This document shows positions 44,342 to 52,916 of a DNA stretch of 64,000 nucleotides, piece after piece (the first letter of the stretch is position 1; the number at the start of each line of letters is the position of its first letter). The DNA lies in NCBI GenBank assembly GCA_031277535.1, contig JAITMD010000006.1, positions 1 through 64,000 on the forward strand, in the 5' to 3' direction. Both the position numbers and the translations under genes were made by a program. The DNA is from Flavobacteriaceae bacterium. Lineage in GTDB: Bacteria; Bacteroidota; Bacteroidia; Flavobacteriales; Flavobacteriaceae. The notes under the pieces are model-generated. The model saw only the letters and a program-made list of their open reading frames with translations. It was not told where the DNA came from and searched no databases.

Positions 44342-45781
44342 TTAATTTCTAAATAGTGGAACACCAAAATAATACTCTAATATTTTATTCTTAAAAATAT
44401 AATCATATTTAGCTTTCAGTAAATTAGACTGGGCTGTAACATATAAATTCTGATTTTGGTTCAAGTCAAAAACACTAATCAAACCTGCTTTATATCTTTC
44501 ACGTGCATATTGAAGGGACGTTTGACGGGATGTTAATGTAACATTACTTGCTTCATAACTTTTATATGCACTTTCTGTATCTGTATATGCCTTAAAGACT
44601 AATTGCTCAAGTTCTAAAACAGCTACTTCTTTTTCATTAATTCTTTGTTTCAGTGCCAACTGACCAAGTTTCACATTATTCCTGATACTTAATCCTTGAA
44701 AAATAGGTATAGTTAATCGAAAGCCGAAATTAGAATTCAAGTTATTATTAAACTGAGTAAAGAAAGATTCAGGTCCACCAACAACACTTCTATAATTAGG
44801 AGCTACAACCTCTTGTCCTGTTCCCTGTACTTGCCCAATACTTACCCAAGGATTACTCCTATCTAAAGTAGATCCAACTAACCTATCTTGATAGTTCACT
44901 GTTGTACCCAAACTATAAAAACCTTGTAATAAAGGCTGATAAGCCCCCTTCATTATCTGAACATCTTTATGTGCAATTTCAACATTAAGTTCAGCTTTTT
45001 TAATCGTGGTTAATTTTTCAGCAGCTTGATTAGCAATGGCACTTGGTGTTTCTAACAATAGTTTTGAAGGAGTAATATCATAATCGCTATCAAGCACATC
45101 GAAATGCTCAAAATCCTTTAATTGCAATAGTTGCGCTAAGTTCAATTTAGCCATTACTAATTCATTTTGAGATTGGATTAAACGTTGATTTGAATTAGCA
45201 ACATTGGCTTTTATATCAAGTAAGTCACCTGCTGGTACAACGCCTGCTTGTACTAATTGATTGGTACGTCCTTCGTCTTCTTTATCATATTCCAATTGTA
45301 CTTTATTTGTTTTGACTAACTCCTTAATAAAAATAATCTGTAAATAGGAATTAATCACATTAAGCGCTATATCTTCTTTCATTTTCTGTACTTGATATAC
45401 AGAAGACAGGTGTTCTAATCTGGCTTTTACCAATTTATTTTGCAACTGCATTCCCTGATAGAGTACGACATTTGCAGAAACGCCTAAAGTAGTAGTTTGT
45501 GTAGTTTGTGATTTTATTTGTTTACTAACTAAATCAGCTCCATCAGCCAACAACCAACTGTGTTGCCCATTACCTGTAACAGATGGTAAAAATTGTCCAA
45601 ACGCCATGTCCTTACGAATACTTGCACCTTCTTCTTGCAAGACGGTCAATTGAATACGAATATTGTTTTCAATTGCATAAGCAATACAATCCTCTAAAGA
45701 CCATTTCTTTTCTTGCGCAAAACAACTCAGGCTACCAACAAACAAATCTATACAGAAAAACAAAGTAAAAAGATACCGCAT
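44342..45781 (-). CDS. TolC-family outer-membrane efflux protein
   Basis: This protein has 479 residues with a signal peptide ending near CFAQEK (about 25). The domain pattern W-SLEDCIAYAIENNIRI, two long alpha-helical regions and a final ILEYYFGVPL are characteristic of TolC homologues. It is first of a three-gene unit with a MacA-like adaptor and tsaB. Together with the adaptor it would make the outer two-thirds of an efflux pump; the pump itself is missing from this window. Confidence 0.9.
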   Translation of the reverse strand: MRYLFTLFFCIDLFVGSLSCFAQEKKWSLEDCIAYAIENNIRIQLTVLQEEGASIRKDMAFGQFLPSVTGNGQHSWLLADGADLVSKQIKSQTTQTTTLGVSANVVLYQGMQLQNKLVKARLEHLSSVYQVQKMKEDIALNVINSYLQIIFIKELVKTNKVQLEYDKEDEGRTNQLVQAGVVPAGDLLDIKANVANSNQRLIQSQNELVMAKLNLAQLLQLKDFEHFDVLDSDYDITPSKLLLETPSAIANQAAEKLTTIKKAELNVEIAHKDVQIMKGAYQPLLQGFYSLGTTVNYQDRLVGSTLDRSNPWVSIGQVQGTGQEVVAPNYRSVVGGPESFFTQFNNNLNSNFGFRLTIPIFQGLSIRNNVKLGQLALKQRINEKEVAVLELEQLVFKAYTDTESAYKSYEASNVTLTSRQTSLQYARERYKAGLISVFDLNQNQNLYVTAQSNLLKAKYDYIFKNKILEYYFGVPLFRN

Positions 45782-45925
45782 GAATAAGGTTTTTAACTAA
45801 TTGGACGATTAATAATGTCAAAAGTTACATCAATTATTTAATATATTAAAAGAAATAAAACATCTATTAACCAAAATTATACAAGTAGTATTAACCAAAT
45901 AAATAGTACCATATACCTCTCATCA

Positions 45926-45957
45926 AACAAAAAAGACCACTGTAAACAGTAGTCTTT
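45926..45957 (-). terminator. Terminator of the cytochrome oxidase assembly operon
   Basis: Stem 45932-45943 with 45946-45957 (one G-U on the minus strand) has a 2-nt gap and is followed on the minus strand by a T-run. It lies 4 bp after the small membrane protein stop. Confidence 0.82.
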
Positions 45958-45960
45958 CAT

Positions 45961-46182
45961 TTATTGTTTTTTCTTTTTATATATTTTATAACTAAAGTAC
46001 ATTGCAAAACCAACCAGCAGGTAAGGAAAAATCATTAGGTAAACTATACCATCATTAACCGCCTCAGCTTTAACTCCTCCCTCTTCTGTTTCTAATGCCG
46101 CCCTACACATCGCACATTGCGCCCAGCTATCTTGCATAAAAATCAAGAGAAAAAACAGAATAAAAACAATCTTATTTTTCAT
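45961..46182 (-). CDS. Small CxxC membrane protein of the oxidase assembly cluster
   Basis: I do not recognise a named family. This protein of 73 residues starts with a signal-like helix ending in WAQC, followed directly by CAMCRAALE (a CxxC pair), then a second transmembrane helix (about 47-66) and a basic tail. It could be exported with the CxxC on the outside. It is last in the unit with DUF420 and SCO-type genes, so a role in copper handling or thiol exchange for cytochrome oxidase assembly is plausible but unproven. Confidence 0.7.
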   Translation of the reverse strand: MKNKIVFILFFLLIFMQDSWAQCAMCRAALETEEGGVKAEAVNDGIVYLMIFPYLLVGFAMYFSYKIYKKKKQ

Positions 46183-46192
46183 ACTGATACAA

Positions 46193-46738
46193 TTAATTAA
46201 TGTAATAAGGAGAAATCATAAAATAAACAATTACTCCAGTAATAGCTACATACATCCACATTGGATAAGTAATTCTTGCTAACTTTTTATGACGTTGGTA
46301 AGAGCCTGAAATTCCTCTTACAAAAGTGATCAACACAAAAGGAATGATAACAATTGACAATAAAATATGAGAAATCAAAATAAAGAAGTAGATAGGTCTA
46401 ATAATTCCCTCTCCTCCAAAACTTGTCTCTATCGATGTCATGTGATATGCTACATACATAGCTAAAAAAGAAACTGAACAAGCAATACAAACTTTAATTA
46501 GTCTTTCATGCAAGTCTTTTTTTCCCTTCTTTATAGCCATTACAGCCCAAAACAATAACACTGCAGTCAATCCATTAATTCCAGCATAAATAGGAGGTAA
46601 AAATGATAATGGTTTTACATCATATCCTAATTTTTGCAAATTAACTGAAAACAAAATAGCAACCACAACAGGAATCGCAATAGACAATATCCAAATCCAA
46701 ATATTGTACTTTTTTTCTAACTCTTTATAATTCTCCAT
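46193..46738 (-). CDS. DUF420-family membrane protein
   Basis: This 181-residue protein has about five transmembrane helices and the DUF420 type pattern (LSFLPPIYAGINGLTAVLLFWA and HERLIKVCIACSVSFL). Related proteins such as CtaM act in cytochrome oxidase assembly in Gram-positive bacteria. It is 1 bp after the SCO gene and part of the oxidase cluster, which supports such a role here. The exact function is not shown. Confidence 0.85.
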   Translation of the reverse strand: MENYKELEKKYNIWIWILSIAIPVVVAILFSVNLQKLGYDVKPLSFLPPIYAGINGLTAVLLFWAVMAIKKGKKDLHERLIKVCIACSVSFLAMYVAYHMTSIETSFGGEGIIRPIYFFILISHILLSIVIIPFVLITFVRGISGSYQRHKKLARITYPMWMYVAITGVIVYFMISPYYIN

Positions 46739-46739
46739 T

Positions 46740-47363
46740 TTATTCTTCTAATAATAATTTTATATCCTCCTTAATTTTTGCAACATCCGCATCATTAGTT
46801 CCATCGTAATACAGAATTGGATTTCCATATTCATCCATACGACTTCGAATATGCCCATTCTTATCGATTAGAGCAAATAGCCCAGAATGCTCAAATCCTC
46901 CTTCAGCAGTAGCATTCTTACCTGCATACATATTAAATTTTTTAGCTACTCCATAGATATAATCTCTATCTCCTGTCATCATATTCCAGAAAGGCAATTT
47001 TACACCTAATCCATCAGCATGAGCTTTTAAAGCTTCAACAGTATCACGCTCTGGATCAATAGTAATAGATGCAATTCCAAATTTTAAATTACCATAAAAT
47101 TCTTCTTGTAGCTTTACCATATTACTATTCATGATTGGACATATAGTTGGGCAATTAGCAAAGAAAAACTCTACTACATATACCTTCCCATCATAATCTT
47201 TATTGGTAATTTTCTTATTATTCTGATTTGTTAATTCGAAAGCAGGAGCAAGTCCAGCATCAAATAAATCAGGTTTTTTAAAACGATCAACTATCTTTGG
47301 AACAGACCATATCCCAAATACTAATACAACAAGAGAAATTAATATATACGATTTATCTTTCAT
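46740..47363 (-). CDS. SCO1/SenC-family copper chaperone
   Basis: SCO proteins deliver copper to the CuA site of cytochrome oxidase subunit II. This protein of 207 residues has a membrane anchor (about 5-22) and a thioredoxin-fold domain. The copper-binding CxxxC motif is in FFFANCPTICPIMN, and the distal His is in EHSGLFALID. It lies in the oxidase assembly cluster after a cysteine-less relative (47372-48019). Confidence 0.92.
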   Translation of the reverse strand: MKDKSYILISLVVLVFGIWSVPKIVDRFKKPDLFDAGLAPAFELTNQNNKKITNKDYDGKVYVVEFFFANCPTICPIMNSNMVKLQEEFYGNLKFGIASITIDPERDTVEALKAHADGLGVKLPFWNMMTGDRDYIYGVAKKFNMYAGKNATAEGGFEHSGLFALIDKNGHIRSRMDEYGNPILYYDGTNDADVAKIKEDIKLLLEE

Positions 47364-47371
47364 GATTACAT

Positions 47372-48019
47372 TTATTTAATACGTTCATATTTTTTTAAAG
47401 CTAAACGATACTCTGCCAAAACCACTTTTACATCATCCATCATATCGTTATTAAGTTCCGCTGGGGAAATAGTAGAATATCCTTCTTTATATTCTAAATC
47501 TCCTTTTTTATTTTTCCCCTTTCTCCCACGCAAGTTAGCCTCTTTATCTAATATAAAAACATTTGGAGTAGACAAATTCTCATCTAATTTACCAACCACT
47601 CCTAATGATTTATAAAACGATTGTATCTGTTCTGGTGTCAAAAACAAATAATTCCAATTAGACATATCTGAAATTGGAGCAAGTTCCTCAGTCACTTTCT
47701 TAGCTTGTTCTTCAGTACCAATTGGCACTACCATGACCAACTGAAAATCTTCGAAATCCCAATAACGTTTATAAATTTTTTGATTCAAATTAAAAGCATC
47801 CCCTCTATTATCAAACAAAGTTGTACCAGGGAATCCAAGAATCGTTATTTTACCTTTCAAAGCAGGCTGCTTGTTTAAAGAAGTATTTCCTACAGGAATC
47901 TCATCAACATTCTCTGTAATAATGGGTAATCGCTGAAACTGATTAACACCAGTAGCAAAAAATAAATAGGCACAAATAGGCATTACAAATAATAATACCA
48001 AAACGAAATATTTCTTCAT
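47372..48019 (-). CDS. Cysteine-less thioredoxin-fold membrane protein
   Basis: This protein has 215 residues and an N-terminal anchor (about 3-23). The segment KITILGFPGTTLFDNRGDAFNLN and the later NVFILDKEANLRGR look like the thioredoxin/SCO fold, but the CxxxC that would sit in the FPGTTLF position is absent. It lies 8 bp upstream of the true SCO gene, which suggests a helper role or an early duplication. It is a guess by fold and context only. Confidence 0.65.
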   Translation of the reverse strand: MKKYFVLVLLFVMPICAYLFFATGVNQFQRLPIITENVDEIPVGNTSLNKQPALKGKITILGFPGTTLFDNRGDAFNLNQKIYKRYWDFEDFQLVMVVPIGTEEQAKKVTEELAPISDMSNWNYLFLTPEQIQSFYKSLGVVGKLDENLSTPNVFILDKEANLRGRKGKNKKGDLEYKEGYSTISPAELNNDMMDDVKVVLAEYRLALKKYERIK

Positions 48020-48049
48020 TTCAAATCATCTTATACATGACCAACAAAA

Positions 48050-48079
48050 ATAAAAAAAGGCGGTCAATAAACCGCCTTT
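48050..48079 (-). terminator. Terminator between oxidase subunit IV and assembly genes
   Basis: A perfect 9-bp stem (AAAGGCGGT 48056-48064 with 48071-48079) is followed on the minus strand by a run of T. It separates the ctaB-coxIII-IV part from the assembly part. Confidence 0.85.
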
Positions 48080-48096
48080 AATTATATAATATGTTA

Positions 48097-48453
48097 TTAA
48101 AATATCCACTTATATTGAGAGTTATGAAAAACATCAAAAATATAATTCCCTTCTGTCAAAACTAAAGTGATTAAATAAACACATAAGAAAGTAAGAACTC
48201 CAGCAACAGACCATCTGAATGCTTTTTTCTCTCCTTCTAAGTGCATAAAAGCCCACATGATATAGTATGCTTTCACAATAGTTAAGATAATAAAGATATA
48301 ATTTAATAAACTTAATCCAAAAATATGAACGTGGTGTACAGATTCTGGTTTGAAAATACCTAAAACAACCTCTACAATAGTAATGATTGATAAGATTCCA
48401 AATACCGTCCAGATTCTTTTTGTATTTGAATGATGTGCTCCTTCTGCTGCCAT
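48097..48453 (-). CDS. Cytochrome c oxidase subunit IV
   Basis: This small membrane protein of 118 residues has three helices and the pattern of the CtaF/CyoD-like subunit IV of caa3-type oxidases (TVFGILSIITIVEVVLGIF, IVKAYYIMWAFMHLEGEKKAFRW). It stabilises the oxidase. It follows subunit III by 18 bp. Confidence 0.88.
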   Translation of the reverse strand: MAAEGAHHSNTKRIWTVFGILSIITIVEVVLGIFKPESVHHVHIFGLSLLNYIFIILTIVKAYYIMWAFMHLEGEKKAFRWSVAGVLTFLCVYLITLVLTEGNYIFDVFHNSQYKWIF

Positions 48454-48471
48454 TTTTCCTAATATTAAAAA

Positions 48472-49452
48472 TTAAACTAAATAGAAGAATGTAAATACGA
48501 ATACCCACACTAAATCGACAAAGTGCCAGTATAATCCTCCTTTTTCAACCATTTCATAGCTACCTCTTTTTTGGTATGTACCTAACAATACATTAAAGAA
48601 AATAACAATGTTAATAAGAACTCCTGTAAATACGTGGAATCCGTGGAATCCAGTAATAAAGAAGAAGAAGTCAGCAAATGTTTTATGTCCATACTCATTG
48701 CGGATTAAATTTGCTCCTTCAACCACAAGTACAGCATCTTCTAAACGTTTTGCAGAATCCTCTCTTGAAAGAATCTCTTTATGCTTAGCATCAGTTGTTT
48801 TTTGAGTTCTAATTTTAATAGCAGGATTAGCTTCAAAACCAGCTTTAACTTCAGCTAATGAATAAGTAGGTTTTGCTGGTCCATTTGTAAACCAAAATCC
48901 TTTTGATCTTGTTAAAGCAGGATCAACACGGTTTGCATCTACTTTTGCAAAATCAGCTAATGCAATTTGTTTTCCATCTTCTCCTACAAATTGTAAGATA
49001 GATCCTCCTCTTGTTTCAACAGCTCCATAAGAACCATTAATAAAGTTTTTCCACTCCCATGCCTGAGATCCTAAAAAGACAAATCCTCCTAAGATTGTTA
49101 AAAACATGTAAGTAGCCACTTTGTTCTTTTTCATCTGATGTCCTGCATCTACAGCCAATACCATAGTCACAGAAGAGAAGATTAAAATAAAAGTCATTAA
49201 CGCCACATAGTACATTGGTGCATCTACACCATGTAAAAATGGAAAGTGGTTAAATACCTCGTCAGCGATAGGCCAAGTGTCCATAAACTTGTATCGAGTA
49301 AAACCATATCCTACAAGGAATCCACAAAATGTTAATGAGTCTGATAATATGAAATACCACATCATCATTTTACCGTAGCTTACTTTTAGAGGCTCATTTC
49401 CCCCGCCCCATGTATTTTCTTTAGTAGCTGCTGTAGTCACTGTCGCTCCCAT
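48472..49452 (-). CDS. Cytochrome c oxidase subunit III with extra loop
   Basis: This 326-residue protein of the CoxC family belongs to the caa3-type oxidase. The first helices contain YGKMMMWYFILSDSLTFCGFLVGYG and the last part HGFHVFTGVLINIVIFF and YWHFVDLVWVFVFTFFYLV, both conserved. A hydrophilic insertion of about 100 residues lies in the middle (about 135-240), between two helices. Flavobacterial homologues often have such an insert. The neighbouring 193-residue gene (49496-50077) is a second, shorter subunit III. Confidence 0.9.
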   Translation of the reverse strand: MGATVTTAATKENTWGGGNEPLKVSYGKMMMWYFILSDSLTFCGFLVGYGFTRYKFMDTWPIADEVFNHFPFLHGVDAPMYYVALMTFILIFSSVTMVLAVDAGHQMKKNKVATYMFLTILGGFVFLGSQAWEWKNFINGSYGAVETRGGSILQFVGEDGKQIALADFAKVDANRVDPALTRSKGFWFTNGPAKPTYSLAEVKAGFEANPAIKIRTQKTTDAKHKEILSREDSAKRLEDAVLVVEGANLIRNEYGHKTFADFFFFITGFHGFHVFTGVLINIVIFFNVLLGTYQKRGSYEMVEKGGLYWHFVDLVWVFVFTFFYLV

Positions 49453-49495
49453 AAAAAGTTGTTAGTTATAAAGTTCTCAAATTTAATTATTTTTT

Positions 49496-50077
49496 CTATT
49501 TGTATAATGTAAAAAACAAAAACAAATACACCCATAGCAAATCTAAAAAATGCCAAAACCAAGAACATAGTTCTATTCCTATGAACTGCTGTGAGTTATA
49601 CTTTTGTTTAAAATGATTATAAATTACCACAAGCAATGCTATCATGCCTCCAAAAAGGTGAGCAATATGCACAATAACAATAACATACAAAAATGAAGTA
49701 GTAATTGTACTTCCTTGTCCTGTAAAGAAATAACCCGATTCAATTACCTGTCCAAAGCCTTTGAACTGCAAAAAAACGAATAACAATCCTAAAATCAAAG
49801 TAGAAATTAAGTAAGTTGTCGTTTTTGATCTATCATTTGCTTTAATTGACTTATAGGCTAAATGCATTGTTACACTACTTAACACGATTGCAATTGTACT
49901 ATAGGTAAAATCCATTGGCAGAACAAAATCTGCTAACCAATCGGGACGAGACTTACTTACAACATATGCACTTGTAAGTCCTGCAAATACCATTACAATA
50001 CTCCCTAAGGCAAAAAGCATCATCACTTTCAATGCTTTTCCTTTTTTGTCGTAATTCTCTTTAGCTACAATATCCAT
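49496..50077 (-). CDS. Cytochrome c oxidase subunit III (short form)
   Basis: This 193-residue membrane protein has about five helices and the motif LCSWFWHFLDLLWVYLFLFF near its end, which matches subunit III of heme-copper oxidases. The length corresponds to the CtaE/CyoC-like form. It is directly between ctaB and the longer subunit III. Two subunit III genes in tandem are usual in flavobacterial caa3 oxidase clusters. Confidence 0.88.
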   Translation of the reverse strand: MDIVAKENYDKKGKALKVMMLFALGSIVMVFAGLTSAYVVSKSRPDWLADFVLPMDFTYSTIAIVLSSVTMHLAYKSIKANDRSKTTTYLISTLILGLLFVFLQFKGFGQVIESGYFFTGQGSTITTSFLYVIVIVHIAHLFGGMIALLVVIYNHFKQKYNSQQFIGIELCSWFWHFLDLLWVYLFLFFTLYK

Positions 50078-50091
50078 AACTACTATTTATA

Positions 50092-51006
50092 TTAACGTAA
50101 AATTTTATCTAAAATAAAAATAACCTGAATTAATGAAATATAAGTAACACTTACTAACATTAAACTACGTGCTGCCTTATCCGTTCTCTGATTATACAAT
50201 TTTACTGCTGCCATCAACATCCACAACCCAGACAACAAAACTAAAACTGCTGCTACGGGTGTTAAATATAATCTCCCTGTTAAACCACTTGCAGGTAATA
50301 AAGATACTATAATCAACCATACAGTATATAAAATTATCTGTATAGCTGTCTTATTGTCCTTTTTTCCTGTTGGCAACATAGAGAAGCCGCCTCTTTTGTA
50401 ATCATCAAATAAAAACCATCCAATAGCCCAAAAATGAGGAAACTGCCAGAAAAATTGAATCAAAAACAATGTTCCTGCTTCAATTCCAAACTGATTTGTA
50501 GCAGCAACCCATCCAAGCATAAAAGGTATAGCCCCTGGAAAAGCACCAACAAATACAGATAAAGGTGTGATTGTTTTTAATGGAGTATAAACACTTGTGT
50601 ATAGAAAGATGGAAATAGCCCCAAACATTGCTGTTTTGGGATTAACAGCATATAAAATACCTATTCCTAAAATCGTTAAAATTGATGCTAAGATAAAAGC
50701 GGATGAAGGTTTCACTCGACCTGAAGCAATAGGTCTATTTCGAGTGCGGTTCATTTTTGCATCTAAATCGCGTTCGATGATTTGATTATACACATTAGAT
50801 GCTCCAACCATACAGTAACCACCTACTGCTAATGCTAAAACCACCATATAGTCAATACTTCCAACATCTGGTATTGCTAAGAAATAACCTGCTATGGTTG
50901 AAAAAACAACACTTATAGCAAGTCCCATTTTAGTCATTTCTTTAAACTCTCGTAATATTGTAAAAGACGTCTTAGTTTCTGAAGACATATTCAAAGTTGT
51001 TTTCAT
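50092..51006 (-). CDS. ctaB: Heme O synthase (protoheme IX farnesyltransferase)
   Basis: CtaB/CyoE transfers farnesyl to heme B to make heme O, the precursor of heme A of the oxidase. This UbiA-family protein of 304 residues has about nine helices. The Asp-rich prenyl-binding motif is in NVYNQIIERDLDAKMNRT, and DDYKRGGFSMLP is the second conserved loop. An internal ATG at 50988 is an alternative start. It is first in the oxidase transcription unit. Confidence 0.95.
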   Translation of the reverse strand: MKTTLNMSSETKTSFTILREFKEMTKMGLAISVVFSTIAGYFLAIPDVGSIDYMVVLALAVGGYCMVGASNVYNQIIERDLDAKMNRTRNRPIASGRVKPSSAFILASILTILGIGILYAVNPKTAMFGAISIFLYTSVYTPLKTITPLSVFVGAFPGAIPFMLGWVAATNQFGIEAGTLFLIQFFWQFPHFWAIGWFLFDDYKRGGFSMLPTGKKDNKTAIQIILYTVWLIIVSLLPASGLTGRLYLTPVAAVLVLLSGLWMLMAAVKLYNQRTDKAARSLMLVSVTYISLIQVIFILDKILR

Positions 51007-51023
51007 TTATTTTTAATGAGTTG

Positions 51024-51031
51024 CAAATATA
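51024..51031 (-). promoter_or_regulatory. -7 promoter element for the ctaB operon
   Basis: TATATTTG on the minus strand fits TAnnTTTG, 18 nt upstream of the ctaB ATG at 51006. No TTG at -33 is evident. The 299-bp gap behind it also holds the deoC terminator. Confidence 0.5.
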
Positions 51032-51242
51032 CTCCAAATTTTAAAACTTACCCCATAAAGCCGAATTTGACACGAAAAAACATTGCTTTTACAAGAATAT
51101 TCTTTAATAAACTTATCTATTACACAAAATATCTTAAAAACCAATTATTAACATCATTCAAAATAAAAATCATAGTAATAATGCTATTTACAAACAAACT
51201 CAATACCAAAGTATTATGTTAACAAAAACACCCTCTATAAAT

Positions 51243-51282
51243 AAAAAATCCTCTTCTAAGAAAATAAATCTTAGAAGAGGAG
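51243..51282 (-). terminator. Terminator of deoC
   Basis: A perfect 12-bp stem (51250-51261 with 51269-51280) and 7-nt loop are followed on the minus strand by a T-run, 25 bp after the deoC stop. Confidence 0.9.
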
Positions 51283-51305
51283 CTTTATAAAAGATAACGC
51301 TCTTA

Positions 51306-52052
51306 TTAATAATTATCTACTGTACCAGACCCTTCAACAATAATTTTTGCAGAAGATGTCCCTAATCTTTTTACACCTAAGTCAATCATCTCAATAGCAG
51401 TTTCTCTATCGCGAATTCCTCCTGATGCTTTTACAGGTAATGGTCCAGCATTCTCAAGCATTAAAACAATAGCAGGAATTGTTGCACCATTAGGTTTTCC
51501 CCCCTCTGTTTTATAAAAACCAGTAGAAGATTTCACAAATACTTTACTGTACAATTTTTCCTCAAACTTACTCATCACTACATTTTTAATAAGTGTTGTA
51601 AGTTGTATAATCTCTGTATCTGTTAATGCAGCTGTCTCAATAATCCATTTAACTGTTTTTCCCTCGTTCAAACCAAATGCTGTACATTGATACACTTCTT
51701 CTTTTACTTGGTCAGTTAATCCTTTTTTAAAGGCTGTATAATCTACCACATAATCTAATTCATCAACTCCATCAATAACTGCTTGTTCAGCTTCAACTAA
51801 CTTTGCTTTAAGTCCTCTATTTCCTTCAGGAAAATCAATCACTGTACCTACTAAAACTTTTGACTTAGCTTCATCTACCATTGTACGTCCCATTTTCACT
51901 TGATCAGGACGAATCATTGCTAATTTAAAATCCTCTTTTATTGCTTCTTCTATTAATTCAGCAACAAGCTTGTTATTCTCTTCTACTGATACACCAGCTT
52001 GTTCCGCTGTTTTTAAGTAAGTAGAATCCATAAATTCTTTTAGATCTCTCAT
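51306..52052 (-). CDS. deoC: Deoxyribose-phosphate aldolase
   Basis: DeoC splits 2-deoxyribose 5-phosphate into glyceraldehyde 3-phosphate and acetaldehyde in nucleoside catabolism. It is a TIM barrel of 248 residues. The Schiff-base Lys is in KVFVKSSTGF, the second Lys in PVKASGGIRD, and the Asp in ELDYVVDYTAF. It has a strong terminator before it (VanZ side) and after it, so it is a unit of its own. Confidence 0.95.
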   Translation of the reverse strand: MRDLKEFMDSTYLKTAEQAGVSVEENNKLVAELIEEAIKEDFKLAMIRPDQVKMGRTMVDEAKSKVLVGTVIDFPEGNRGLKAKLVEAEQAVIDGVDELDYVVDYTAFKKGLTDQVKEEVYQCTAFGLNEGKTVKWIIETAALTDTEIIQLTTLIKNVVMSKFEEKLYSKVFVKSSTGFYKTEGGKPNGATIPAIVLMLENAGPLPVKASGGIRDRETAIEMIDLGVKRLGTSSAKIIVEGSGTVDNY

Positions 52053-52071
52053 AACATTACATTTTTATTTA

Positions 52072-52101
52072 AAACAAAATAGCTCCCATAAAGGGAGCTA
52101 T
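52072..52101 (-). terminator. Terminator of the gcvH-VanZ unit
   Basis: A perfect 8-bp stem (TAGCTCCC 52080-52087 with 52093-52100) and 5-nt loop are followed on the minus strand by TTTTGTTTT. It lies just after the VanZ gene. Confidence 0.82.
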
Positions 52102-52104
52102 AAA

Positions 52105-52488
52105 TTATATTTTCTTATTGCGTTTTGTAGTTAAACAGATCAATAATCCGACAAAGCTACCTAAACAATTTACTATAAAATCCCCCCATTCAGCACCGCG
52201 ACTGGTGGTAAAGAATAATTGCATTAGTTCAACTGTTCCTCCCATTAACGTTGCTATTGTAAAGATACGAAATGCTAAGATTTTATTCGAAGAAATAACA
52301 TTTCTTTTACTAAAACGTAAAAACCATAGAATTGAAAAAATACAATAAAACGTAAAATGAGCAATTTTATCCTTGTGTGGAATATCGAGAAATGAAGCTT
52401 TTGGTACCGAACTACTTTCTATTAGGCAAGCATATAAAATAAATACTGTCCAAAGAAGTCCTAATCCCAAATAAATATTACGCCCCAA
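52105..52488 (-). CDS. VanZ-like membrane protein
   Basis: This integral membrane protein of 127 residues has four helices. The family motif is [21 protein letters not shown] near 35-55, and [22 protein letters not shown] closes the domain. VanZ members include a teicoplanin-resistance factor of enterococci, but most have no known role and resistance is not implied. It overlaps the 3' end of gcvH by 11 bp, so it is translated from the same message. Confidence 0.88.
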   Translation of the reverse strand: MGRNIYLGLGLLWTVFILYACLIESSSVPKASFLDIPHKDKIAHFTFYCIFSILWFLRFSKRNVISSNKILAFRIFTIATLMGGTVELMQLFFTTSRGAEWGDFIVNCLGSFVGLLICLTTKRNKKI

Positions 52489-52858
52489 TTAACTCTTTGT
52501 ATTGATCAGCAGATAATAAAGCTTCTACTTCAGAAACATCTGACATTTTCACTTTAATCATCCATCCTGCACCATATGCATCAGTATTTACTAATTCTGG
52601 TTCAGACTCTAATGTTTCATTAAACTCAATAATTTCTCCTGATACAGGTAAAAATAAATCAGATACTGTTTTAACAGCTTCAACAGTTCCAAAAACTTCG
52701 TCTTTATCTAAAGTTTGGTCCAATGTCTCTACTTCAACATAAACAATATCTCCTAATTCTCTCTGTGCAAAATCAGTGATTCCTACAGTTGCAACATCCC
52801 CTTCGATAGCCACCCATTCGTGGTCTTTTGTGTACTTTAAATTAGCTGGTATATTCAT
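52478..52858 (-). CDS. gcvH: GcvH, glycine cleavage system H protein
   Basis: GcvH shuttles the methylamine group on a lipoyl arm between the P, T and L proteins. It has 126 residues. The lipoylated Lys63 is in [11 protein letters not shown], and the N-terminal KYTKDHEWV and C-terminal [10 protein letters not shown] are conserved. No other glycine-cleavage gene is in the window. It lies 58 bp after sprA, with its own TACATTTG box (52883-52876). Confidence 0.97.
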   Translation of the reverse strand: MNIPANLKYTKDHEWVAIEGDVATVGITDFAQRELGDIVYVEVETLDQTLDKDEVFGTVEAVKTVSDLFLPVSGEIIEFNETLESEPELVNTDAYGAGWMIKVKMSDVSEVEALLSADQYKELIGA

Positions 52859-52875
52859 TGTTATTTAGTTTTAAG

Positions 52876-52883
52876 CAAATGTA
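52876..52883 (-). promoter_or_regulatory. -7 promoter element for gcvH
   Basis: TACATTTG on the minus strand fits TAnnTTTG, 18 nt upstream of the gcvH ATG, in the 58-bp gap after sprA. Confidence 0.5.
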
Positions 52884-52916
52884 TAATAATATTAGCAAAT
52901 CTCTAATGAAATCCTC

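Noticed and set aside
48134..48508. 124-residue minus-strand frame overlapping subunit IV
   Set aside because: It overlaps the well-supported cytochrome oxidase subunit IV in another frame, with a composition typical of a shadow frame.
51016..51222. 68-residue plus-strand reading frame after ctaB
   Set aside because: A/T-rich, without family features, and partly over the ctaB promoter region. I regard it as chance.
52105..52488. Glycopeptide resistance gene (VanZ-like)
   Set aside because: Most VanZ-like proteins have no resistance role, and no other van gene is present.
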